The notes under the pieces were generated by a model. That model saw only the letters and a list, made by a program, of their open reading frames with translations, was not told the DNA's origin and ran no database searches. A DNA stretch of 64,000 bases from Muriicola jejuensis. Lineage in GTDB: Bacteria; Bacteroidota; Bacteroidia; Flavobacteriales; Flavobacteriaceae. Below are positions 46,575 to 53,512 of the stretch, one piece after another (the first letter of the stretch is position 1; the number at the start of each line of letters is the position of its first letter). The translations under genes were made by a program, and so were the position numbers. Where the stretch lies: positions 186,001-250,000 of the forward strand of contig NZ_JAABOP010000002.1 of assembly GCF_010671595.1 (NCBI RefSeq). The letters are read 5' to 3'.

Positions 46575-46988
46575 TTAATGGGGGAGGTTGTCTTTGATCA
46601 GGCCATAGAAAAAGGTACCCAGCATGGCCCCGACAATGACCAGTAACATACTCAATACCCCGGTCCCAACAAGGATGTACATGGGGCCTGGACACGCACC
46701 GGCCAGGGCCCAGCCCAATCCGAAGATCGTACCTCCAAGAAGGTACCTGGGTATGCTCTTGTCCTTGGGGGGGATATCTATAGCCTGCCCATCTACGCTT
46801 TTGAGATGAGACCTCTTGATAAGCCAGACTCCCAGGATACCCACGGCAATGGCGGAACCAATGATCCCGTACATATGGAAAGACTGGAACTGGAACATCT
46901 CATAGATCCTGTACCATGAAACGGCTTCGGATTTAACCAGGACAATGCCGAAAAAGATCCCGACCAGTAAGAATTTCAGTGATTTCAT
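46575..46988 (-). CDS. YeeE/YedE (DUF6691)-type membrane protein, second of pair
   Basis: 137 residues from the ATG at 46988 ([14 protein letters not shown]); the open frame extends upstream but that part lies inside the partner gene. Four hydrophobic segments, with the conserved GLGWALAGACPGPMYILVGTG motif including the Cys typical of sulfur-compound transporters. It overlaps its partner by 4 nt (ATGA), so the two are translated together. YeeE/YedE proteins import thiosulfate or move sulfane sulfur; the substrate here is inferred. Confidence 0.85.
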   Translation of the reverse strand: MKSLKFLLVGIFFGIVLVKSEAVSWYRIYEMFQFQSFHMYGIIGSAIAVGILGVWLIKRSHLKSVDGQAIDIPPKDKSIPRYLLGGTIFGLGWALAGACPGPMYILVGTGVLSMLLVIVGAMLGTFFYGLIKDNLPH

Positions 46989-47566
46989 GCGCCAAAAATT
47001 AAGGGGTAAAGGATATGCACCATAAAGAGTCCTCCTATAAAAAAACCAATTACGGCAACGAGGGAGGGCCACTGCAGGTTGCTTAAGCCGGTAATGGCAT
47101 GTCCGGAAGTACATCCCCCGGCGTAGCGTGTACCGAAACCTACCAGAAATCCTCCGCCTATCAGGATCAAGAGCCCTTTAGGTGTCAGGACAGAACTCCA
47201 GTCATACAATTCGGGCGGGAGGAGGGAAGCCCCGGCATTTTCAAACCCCAGGGAATTAAGGTCCTCCACCGTTGTGGGATTCAGGTCAATGACGGATCCA
47301 TCTGAGAGGTAGTGGACTGCAATAAATCCGCCTATAACAGCTCCCAGAACCACAGTTAGGTTCCAGAGCTCGGCTTTCCAGTCGAATTTGAAAAAAGAGG
47401 CAAATCGGTCTGCCCCGCCCAGGGTACAAAGGGTGCGTAAATTACCCGACATCCCAAAGGTCTTGCCAAAGTAGATCAGTGCCAGCATGACCAGGGCGAT
47501 CAATGGCCCAGAGACATACCAGGGCCAAGGTTGGAGTATGTATTCCATGTGCAAAAGTTTATACAA
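46985..47566 (-). CDS. YeeE/YedE family membrane protein, first of pair
   Basis: 193 residues with about five membrane segments. The family motif [26 protein letters not shown] with its conserved Cys lies near residue 130. In characterised relatives such cysteines relay thiosulfate through the membrane. Pairs of half-length YeeE/YedE genes are common in Bacteroidota. No rhodanese or metallo-beta-lactamase gene is visible beside it here. Convergent with the phosphorylase gene. Confidence 0.87.
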   Translation of the reverse strand: MYKLLHMEYILQPWPWYVSGPLIALVMLALIYFGKTFGMSGNLRTLCTLGGADRFASFFKFDWKAELWNLTVVLGAVIGGFIAVHYLSDGSVIDLNPTTVEDLNSLGFENAGASLLPPELYDWSSVLTPKGLLILIGGGFLVGFGTRYAGGCTSGHAITGLSNLQWPSLVAVIGFFIGGLFMVHILYPLIFGA

Positions 47567-47657
47567 AGATACGTTAAGCTGAGGTCCGCAATGTAATATG
47601 GGTTACAAACCGTTGGCGATTTTGCCTTCAGACGGAAATATGTTCCCGGATGAGGAG

Positions 47658-48134
47658 CTATTGTTTCAGGTAGACCTGGGTGCGGAAATCAGGAAGGTCC
47701 TTTCCGACGGCAAGTGTAAGGACAGAGCCGTCTAGGGAATACTCCCAATCCGGCTCCTCACTGAGCTGGAGCTGTTCGTTGATCAGGTCCCAGGTGCCGT
47801 TTTCAGTAATATAGACTCCACAGGAGATAGCGTACTGATCATTCGTGATAAAAGTGATGTCGAGCTGCTCGTAGTACTTGCTGTATGTGAAATCCTCCCT
47901 CAGTATGATCGTGGAACTAAGACAGTCGAGTTCCTCCATCAGATCAGCGGAATAGACGTCGTCCCGATTGAGGTCCTGAGGGGGGTTGACGATATATTCC
48001 GAAAGGTTGTACAGCCCTGATATGGCTTCTAGCTGGTCCTGGGAAAGCTCGGGCTCCGAATTGTCAGAATCTTTGGAACAGGACCATCCCAGGACTGATA
48101 GCACTGTCAGGAGTATGATTGAATTTAATTTCAT
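47658..48134 (-). CDS. Small lipoprotein, lipocalin-like
   Basis: 158 residues. Lipobox ~14-19 (LGWSCSKD). The acidic linker is followed by a domain with repeated beta-strands (GLYNLSEYIVNPP, TIILREDFTYSKYYEQL, ENGTWDLINEQLQLSEEP, GSVLTLAV) resembling the lipocalin-like fold common in Bacteroidota lipoproteins. The function is unknown. Single-gene unit, divergent from the TIM-barrel lipoprotein. Confidence 0.65.
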   Translation of the reverse strand: MKLNSIILLTVLSVLGWSCSKDSDNSEPELSQDQLEAISGLYNLSEYIVNPPQDLNRDDVYSADLMEELDCLSSTIILREDFTYSKYYEQLDITFITNDQYAISCGVYITENGTWDLINEQLQLSEEPDWEYSLDGSVLTLAVGKDLPDFRTQVYLKQ

Positions 48135-48322
48135 GAGTTGTCACTTTATGACGAAGATATCAAACTTGAAACTTTCAGACCTTATCTAATGATATTTTGG
48201 ATTCTCGATCTAAATCATCAGGGTTATCATACAGAATGTTTAACTTTAAACATAGGAGTATGGTCTTTTCTAGTTTTACGGCCATTATCAAAACGACAAC
48301 GCTAAACAAATATTTCCTTATC

Positions 48323-49192
48323 ATGAAAAACCCAATACCCAAACCCTTCAGTCTCGTTCTCCTCATGCTTTTCCTGTTCTCGGGATGTTCCCAGAATCGC
48401 CTTGGTGGATTGGCCCTTTATACCGTAAGGGACGCAATGAATGACGATGCCCGTGAAACGCTGAAAGCCGTGGCAGACGCCGGATACGTGAACATTGAGG
48501 CTGCGGGGTACGCAGACGGGAAATTTTACGGGATGTCACCTGTTGAGTTCAAATCCTATGTGGAAGGCCTTGGCCTGCATACGGTCAGCACGCACCAGGG
48601 TTCTGTGACCCTGGATAACGCCGATGCCATGATGGCCGATGTCAAGGCAGCAGGATTCGAATACTTCGTGGTTCCTGTGCCCCCTATGGGGATGTTCACT
48701 TTTGATCCCGAATCCCGTACCATGGGAATGACCGGCGGAGTAGAGCGCCTTACGGAGATCGTGAACGATCTTGGGCAAAGGGCGAAGAAGGCCGGTTTGA
48801 AGTTGTTATATCACAACCACGATTTTGAATTCATGAAGGATGAAAACGGAGTGGTTCCTATAGACTACATGCTGGAGAATACGGATCCGGAGATCGTCAA
48901 TTTTCAGATGGACCTCTACTGGGTGACGCGGGCAGGGGCAGACCCGGTGGCTTACTTTGAAAAATATCCGGGACGCTTTAAGATCTGGCATGTCAAGGAT
49001 ATGGACGACCAGGGTCGGTTTGCTCCTGTGGGAAAAGGCACGATTGATTTTAAGAGGATCCTGGATAAAAAAGACCTCTCCGGGATGAAATACTACATGG
49101 TGGAGCAGGACATGACCTTTGACGGTTTGAAGCCATTGGAGGCTATAAAGATCAGCCACGCAGGTTTGAAGAATATAGGCTTTAAAGATTGA
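48323..49192 (+). CDS. Sugar phosphate isomerase/epimerase-like TIM-barrel lipoprotein
   Basis: 289 residues from the ATG at 48323, chosen because it gives a signal ending in a lipobox (LFLFSGCSQN). The xylose-isomerase-like barrel contains candidate metal ligands in NIEAAGY, HNHDFEF, FQMDLYW, WHVKDM and VGKGTIDF. Exported proteins of this family in Bacteroidota are linked to oxidised sugars such as 3-keto-glycosides; the reaction here is not known. It precedes the GH3 gene at 49239 by 46 nt on the same strand, so the two may be co-transcribed. Confidence 0.8.
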   Translation: MKNPIPKPFSLVLLMLFLFSGCSQNRLGGLALYTVRDAMNDDARETLKAVADAGYVNIEAAGYADGKFYGMSPVEFKSYVEGLGLHTVSTHQGSVTLDNADAMMADVKAAGFEYFVVPVPPMGMFTFDPESRTMGMTGGVERLTEIVNDLGQRAKKAGLKLLYHNHDFEFMKDENGVVPIDYMLENTDPEIVNFQMDLYWVTRAGADPVAYFEKYPGRFKIWHVKDMDDQGRFAPVGKGTIDFKRILDKKDLSGMKYYMVEQDMTFDGLKPLEAIKISHAGLKNIGFKD

Positions 49193-49238
49193 ATTTTGGA
49201 GTTGATTTATAAAATAGATACGTATCAAATTAATTCTG

Positions 49239-51533
49239 ATGAGAATAACATTGTCAATATGGAGTATAATAATCCTCATTTTCACGGGGTGCGGCCCAAA
49301 ATATAGCCTGGAGGACAAAGGGAGCTTCACGCTGGTCAAAAATGAAAATGGGGTCGATCTGGGCTACTCTCCCCTGTCGGGAGTAACAATCCTAACACAA
49401 AATGGGCTTGCATTTAAGGACCTCAATAAAAATGGTTCTCTCGATGCATATGAGGATTGGAGGCTCTCAGCAGACCAGAGAGCCGGGGACCTCGCGGGCA
49501 GGATGAGTGTAGAAGAAATTGCTGGACTGATGCTGTATAGTGCACATCAGGCGATTCCGGCCGTTTCAGGGGGGTATTTTGGAGGAACTTATGAAGGTAA
49601 ACCCTTTGAGGAGAGCGGGGCTTCCCCCAGTGACCTCAATGATGCCCAGCTGAAATTCCTTACCGAAGACCACCTCAGACATGTCCTGATCACCAGCGTG
49701 CGCTCCCCAGGGATTGCTGCGGAGTGGAACAATAAGGCACAGGCCTATGTGGAAAAAATGGGACTGGGTATACCCGTAAATACGAGTTCTGACCCAAGGC
49801 ATGGAGCGGATTCCTACGCTGAATTCAACGCAGGTGCCGGGGGTGATATATCCAAGTGGCCGGGTACATTGGGTATTGCCGCTTCTTTTGATCCCGGACT
49901 GATGAAGAAATTTGGGGAGATCGCCTCCAAAGAATACAGGGCTTTGGGTATAGCTACTGCCCTTAGTCCCCAGATTGATTTGGGGACAGAACCCCGGTGG
50001 AGCCGATTCGACGGTACCATGGGCGAGGATCCAGACCTGGCCACGGATCTGGCCAGGGCCTATGTAGATGGATTCCAATCCTCCGATAACGGAGGCTGGG
50101 GCTTCCAAAGCGTCAATGCCATGGTAAAGCACTGGCCGGGAGGCGGACCTGAGGAAGGTGGAAGGGATGGCCATTTTGGGTACGGGGCATATGCCGTTTA
50201 CCCTGGGGGTAATCTCAAGGATCAAATGAAACCTTTCGTGGAAGGGGTATTTAAGTTGGAAGGCGAGACAGGGATGGCTTCAGCCGTAATGCCTTATTAC
50301 ACCATATCCTATGGACAGGATACTAAATACAAGGAGAATGTGGGTAATGGGTTCAGTAAATACCTTATCACCGATGTTCTCAGGGGCGAATACGGATACG
50401 ATGGTGTTATTTGCACGGACTGGGGCATTACTAGGGATGCCAGCAGTGTCGACTTGTTTGAAGGGAAGCCCTGGGGTGTAGAAGAACTTACCGTGGCAGA
50501 ACGCCATTACAAGGTAATTTTGGCCGGTGTGGATCAGTTTGGGGGAAACAATGACAAAGGCCCGGTACTGGAAGCCTATGCCATGGGAGTCTCCGAGTAT
50601 GGTGAAGAATTTATGCGGAAGCGATTCGAAGAATCCGCTGTCCGCCTTTTGAAAAATATCTTCAGAGTGGGGTTATTTGAAAATCCCTATCTCGAAGTAG
50701 ACGCAACCGAAAAACTGGTAGGCAATCCTGAATTCATGAAAGAAGGTTATCAGGCACAGCTTCGTTCTGTTGTTCTTTTAAAGAACCATAAAAAGGTCCT
50801 GCCGATAAAGAAAAAGCAAAGAGTTTATATACCCCGGAGGTATATCGCTCCAAGTACTAACTGGTTTGGGGTACAGCAACCGGAAAGAACTGTGGATCCC
50901 TTTAACCTGGAACTCGTCGGAAATTACTTCGAGGTGGTGGATACCCCGGAGAAGGCCGATTTTGCGCTGGTAGGGATAGAAAGCCCCAAGGGCGGGGTTG
51001 GATATGATCGTAGCGACCTGGCGAACGGTGGGAACGGGTATGTACCTATCAGTCTGCAATACGGACCATACACTGCCTTAGAGGCAAGAACAGAAAGCCT
51101 GGCCGGGGGTAGCCCCCTCGAGGATTTCGCAGACAGGAGCTATAAGGATAAGGAATTTACCTCTTACAATATTTCGGATATGGTGATGGTAAATAAAACT
51201 AAAGAGGAAATGGGGGACAAACCCGTCATCGTGGTAATCAACGTTAGCAACCCATTGGTATTCTCGGAGTTTGAAAAAAGTGCTGACGGGATCCTTGTCC
51301 ATATGGGCGTGCAGGATCAAGCACTCATGGACCTGATCAGTGGAGTGGCAGAACCTTCGGGCTTGCTTCCTTTTCAAATGCCCGCCGATATGGCTACTGT
51401 AGAACGCCAGTTCGAGGATGTGCCCAGGGACATGGAACCCTATACCGATCATGACGGAAATCAATACGATTTTGCTTTTGGATTGAACTGGCAGGGTATC
51501 ATTGCGGATGACAGGGTGGCGAAGTATAAGTGA
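49239..51533 (+). CDS. GH3 family beta-glucosidase lipoprotein
   Basis: 764 residues. Lipobox ~13-18 (LIFTGCGPK). The GH3 TIM barrel (~80-480) has the nucleophile Asp394 in GVICTDWGI and VKHWPGGGPEEGGRDGHFGYG; the sandwich domain (~510-760) includes SVVLLKNHKKVLPI. Expected to remove terminal beta-linked glucose outside the inner membrane, complementing the cytoplasmic GH3 at 31175. It lies about 2.7 kb past the phosphorylase gene, separated by unrelated genes on the other strand, so membership in the glucan locus is uncertain. Confidence 0.88.
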   Translation: MRITLSIWSIIILIFTGCGPKYSLEDKGSFTLVKNENGVDLGYSPLSGVTILTQNGLAFKDLNKNGSLDAYEDWRLSADQRAGDLAGRMSVEEIAGLMLYSAHQAIPAVSGGYFGGTYEGKPFEESGASPSDLNDAQLKFLTEDHLRHVLITSVRSPGIAAEWNNKAQAYVEKMGLGIPVNTSSDPRHGADSYAEFNAGAGGDISKWPGTLGIAASFDPGLMKKFGEIASKEYRALGIATALSPQIDLGTEPRWSRFDGTMGEDPDLATDLARAYVDGFQSSDNGGWGFQSVNAMVKHWPGGGPEEGGRDGHFGYGAYAVYPGGNLKDQMKPFVEGVFKLEGETGMASAVMPYYTISYGQDTKYKENVGNGFSKYLITDVLRGEYGYDGVICTDWGITRDASSVDLFEGKPWGVEELTVAERHYKVILAGVDQFGGNNDKGPVLEAYAMGVSEYGEEFMRKRFEESAVRLLKNIFRVGLFENPYLEVDATEKLVGNPEFMKEGYQAQLRSVVLLKNHKKVLPIKKKQRVYIPRRYIAPSTNWFGVQQPERTVDPFNLELVGNYFEVVDTPEKADFALVGIESPKGGVGYDRSDLANGGNGYVPISLQYGPYTALEARTESLAGGSPLEDFADRSYKDKEFTSYNISDMVMVNKTKEEMGDKPVIVVINVSNPLVFSEFEKSADGILVHMGVQDQALMDLISGVAEPSGLLPFQMPADMATVERQFEDVPRDMEPYTDHDGNQYDFAFGLNWQGIIADDRVAKYK

Positions 51534-51889
51534 TCACGCCAGGAGTACCTCGCTGCGCTCGGTTTTCCTTTGTGCTCCCGCCTGAAGATGCAAACCCAGC
51601 ACGGCCGCAGGCCGTGCGGTTTCCTTTTCCATTGCTCCTTACAAGAGCAAGCTCCTGACGGATCCATGAAAAAGAAAACCCCGCAACATTCGTTGCGGGG
51701 TTTGCGCTTTAAGTGACCGCGCCAGGATTAGTTCCTGATCCTTGCCTAAGACCCTCCTGCAAATAGAAGACCCAACAAAGCCCTCCGGCTTTGCGGTTCT
51801 TTTTTTGTCTCCGCCTTACGAAAGCGAGCTTTCGACGCCGGTTCCAAAAAAATAACCCCACGCTTTCGCGCGGGGTTTTCTGCTTGATG
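51534..51889 (-). repeat. Two tandem degenerate units: tRNA 3' tail plus terminator hairpin
   Basis: No gene. Read on the minus strand after the tRNA, there are two related units of about 180 nt (51713-51889 and ~51534-51712). Each has a GC-rich hairpin followed by T residues (CCCCGCGCGAAAGCGTGGGG; CCCCGCAACGAATGTTGCGGGG-like, split by its loop), a middle part with matching words (GTAAGG, AACCGCA, TGGGT), and an end resembling the tRNA-Arg 3' tail (TCCTGGCGCGGTCAC; TCCTGGCGTGATCAC). The hairpin next to the tRNA (~51857-51876) is probably its terminator. Confidence 0.7.
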
Positions 51890-51963
51890 TGACCACGCCA
51901 GGATTCAAACCTGGAACCTTCTGAGCCGTAATCAGATGCGCTATTCAGTTGCGCCACGTGGCC
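51890..51963 (-). tRNA. tRNA-Arg(ACG)
   Basis: A 74-nt cloverleaf. The acceptor strands GGCCACG and CGTGGTC pair with one G-U. The anticodon stem TCTGA/TCAGA encloses the loop TTACGGC, giving ACG. The T-arm contains GGTTTGAATCC-type sequence. The discriminator is A and CCA is not encoded. Its 5' 19 nt overlap the end of the GIY-YIG gene on the same strand. Confidence 0.95.
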
Positions 51964-52193
51964 GATTTAATATGTTCCCTTCCCTTGCCAGTTTTTAAAA
52001 ACTTTTCCCTTTCGAGAGCTTCCTCTTTTGTAGGATATGCTTCACAGAAAAGCAACTCCCATGGCAAATAGGGTTTTGTAGATTTGTTTTTTCCGCCGTT
52101 GTGTTGTCTCAACCTTCTGACGGGATTTCGGGAAAAACCTACATAGTGTCTATCAAAATTTAAACTCTTAAGAACGTACACATAATATTTCAT
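51945..52193 (-). CDS. Small GIY-YIG nuclease domain protein
   Basis: 82 residues, a stand-alone GIY-YIG domain of the UPF0213/YhbQ-like type: YYVYVLKS (GIY-equivalent), HYVGFSRNPVRRLRQHNGG (YIG-equivalent and the conserved Arg), and EALEREKFLKTGKGREH with the catalytic Glu region. The last codons (ATWRN and stop) are read through the 5' acceptor and D-arm of tRNA-Arg. A partial tRNA-Arg copy lies immediately upstream. The arrangement suggests a mobile cassette associated with the tRNA; whether the protein is made or cuts DNA is not shown. Confidence 0.8.
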   Translation of the reverse strand: MKYYVYVLKSLNFDRHYVGFSRNPVRRLRQHNGGKNKSTKPYLPWELLFCEAYPTKEEALEREKFLKTGKGREHIKSATWRN

Positions 52194-52199
52194 AAGCCT

Positions 52200-52268
52200 C
52201 AGATGCGCCCCGCCTCAGGCGGGCTAGTATTCAGCGCGTCCGCCTATGGCGGATTGCGCCACGTGGCC
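52200..52268 (-). pseudogene. 5' half of a tRNA-Arg interrupted by two 19-nt inserts
   Basis: On the minus strand the tRNA-Arg 5' part is recognisable in three blocks: 52254-52268, 52228-52234 and 52200-52208. All match the intact tRNA at 51890-51963. Two 19-nt inserts (52235-52253 and 52209-52227) split it, each containing a palindrome of the form CCGCC-N3-GGCGG. The copy ends in the anticodon stem, 6 nt before the GIY-YIG start codon, so it cannot form a tRNA. Confidence 0.75.
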
Positions 52269-52347
52269 GTAAATGTGTTCCCTCGTGAAAGGGCCTGCAA
52301 ATATATTTCTTTTTACTTTTAGGGCAAAATAACCTAAGGGCAATTCC

Positions 52348-52860
52348 ATGGATTTTAAGAAGTACGTACGGGATATCGAAAATTTTCCTAAACAGGGGGT
52401 GGGTTTTAAGGACATCACCCCATTGCTCAAGGACCCTGCGGCATTTAAAGCCGCCTCAGAGGAATTGCTTCGATTTATCGGGGACGAGAAAGTGGATGTG
52501 GTCGTCGGCATGGAAAGCCGTGGTTTTTTCTACGGCCCGGTTCTGGCACTGGCTCTAAATGCGGGATTCGTGCCGGTCAGAAAGGTCGGGAAATTACCCC
52601 ATCACAAGATCAGTCACACCTATGACCTGGAATACGGCACTGATACCCTCGAGATCCACGCTGATGCCATTAATACTGGTGACCGCGTGGTGATCCACGA
52701 TGATGTGCTGGCCACGGGTGGTACCGCCAAGGCTACCTGTCAATTGATAGAAGCTCTGGGTGGGGTGGTTGTGCAGTGCAATTTCCTGCTGGAATTAACT
52801 ACGCTCCGCGGAGCTTCAAAGCTGGATGGTTATGTCGTTAATTCGCTGATGCGCTATTGA
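52348..52860 (+). CDS. apt: Adenine phosphoribosyltransferase
   Basis: Salvages adenine to AMP using PRPP. The 170-residue protein has the family features: DIENFPKQGVGFKDITPLLKDP at the N-terminus, MESRGFFYGPVLA, VRKVGKLPHHKI and the PRPP-binding loop VVIHDDVLATGGTAKA (~115-130). Normal length. Its 3' end overlaps by 7 nt the convergent small gene at 52854. Confidence 0.96.
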   Translation: MDFKKYVRDIENFPKQGVGFKDITPLLKDPAAFKAASEELLRFIGDEKVDVVVGMESRGFFYGPVLALALNAGFVPVRKVGKLPHHKISHTYDLEYGTDTLEIHADAINTGDRVVIHDDVLATGGTAKATCQLIEALGGVVVQCNFLLELTTLRGASKLDGYVVNSLMRY

Positions 52861-53009
52861 TCCAGCGCCCGGGTGGTCACATAATACCGCCACCCTATGA
52901 TGGCCAGTTGAAGTTTACTTGCCTTAGACAGATCCAACTGCCTTTTGGAATACGAAGGCAGACACAAGCGATTAAGGGCCGCTAGGCCTGTGTAAAGGAG
53001 TTTTTTCAT
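52854..53009 (-). CDS. Small conserved flavobacterial protein (often labelled SsrA-binding protein)
   Basis: A 51-residue ORF read directly from the minus strand. It starts MKKLLYTGLAALNRLCLPSY, continues with a conserved-looking basic helix (SKRQLDLSKASKLQLAIIGW) and ends RYYVTTRALDQ. From memory, small flavobacterial proteins with the LPSYxKxxLDLxKAxKLQxAIIGW pattern lie near apt and are sometimes annotated as SsrA-binding protein; it is far too short to be SmpB. Function unknown. Confidence 0.75.
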   Translation of the reverse strand: MKKLLYTGLAALNRLCLPSYSKRQLDLSKASKLQLAIIGWRYYVTTRALDQ

Positions 53010-53462
53010 GCTCCAAATGTAACAAAACACAATGGGATATTTCGCCTTTATGTGCCTGCCCTTCCGTACTCCCGTCTAGCTGGTTGGCTATAGAAACAGT
53101 CCAATTAACAGGACAAAAAGTTGTAATACCAGTTTAACAAGTGCAATCATATTATGGTGTTTAAGAGGTAGTTTTCCCCGTTCTTAATTTATTTTCCATG
53201 AAGATATGGAAGGCCCCAAATGCCAGCAAGGAAAAGGTCGAAAAAGATTAAAAGTGAATACACTTATGTAAGCAAAAAAATAAATAATACTTTAAATAAA
53301 AATACAGTGTCTACATAAAAGTTATAAAAAGTAATAATTATTAATCTTTATACTAATAAACAGTAATAATTGTAGGAGTGTTTTTTTCAAAAAATAAATT
53401 TTGTAGGCTCGATTTTACCCAAAAAGGACGTTTTTGGCCAATTTCATCTTTTTAACAAAAAA
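53010..53462. other. AT-rich intergenic region
   Basis: No confident gene in ~450 nt between the small protein and the BlaR-like gene. It is strikingly AT-rich from 53250 to 53400 and contains a 10-nt direct repeat AGTAATAATT (53330-53339 and 53362-53371). A 20-codon hydrophobic ORF (53088-53150, minus strand) is discussed in the findings. Confidence 0.6.
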
Positions 53463-53485
53463 AACCGACCTCCTGGAAGGTCGGT
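53456..53485 (-). terminator. Terminator of the serine hydrolase/BlaI/BlaR-like operon
   Basis: Stem ACCGACC/GGTCGGT (53464-53485) with an 8-nt loop; a T-run follows on the minus strand. Confidence 0.82.
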
Positions 53486-53512
53486 GTAAGGTCCTGACAG
53501 GTCTCGTCCTTT

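Noticed and set aside
18776-51533. SusC/SusD homologues in the carbohydrate region
   Set aside because: I looked for a TonB-dependent receptor plug/barrel and a SusD-like lipoprotein; none of the frames fits. The only plug-like segment is at the end of the M56 peptidase at 53513.
51709-51957. 82-residue open frame through tRNA-Arg and its downstream repeat
   Set aside because: Its N-terminus is simply the translated tRNA, so it is a common false gene call.
52854-53009. SmpB (SsrA-binding protein)
   Set aside because: True SmpB is about 150 residues with an OB fold; this 51-residue protein lacks it.
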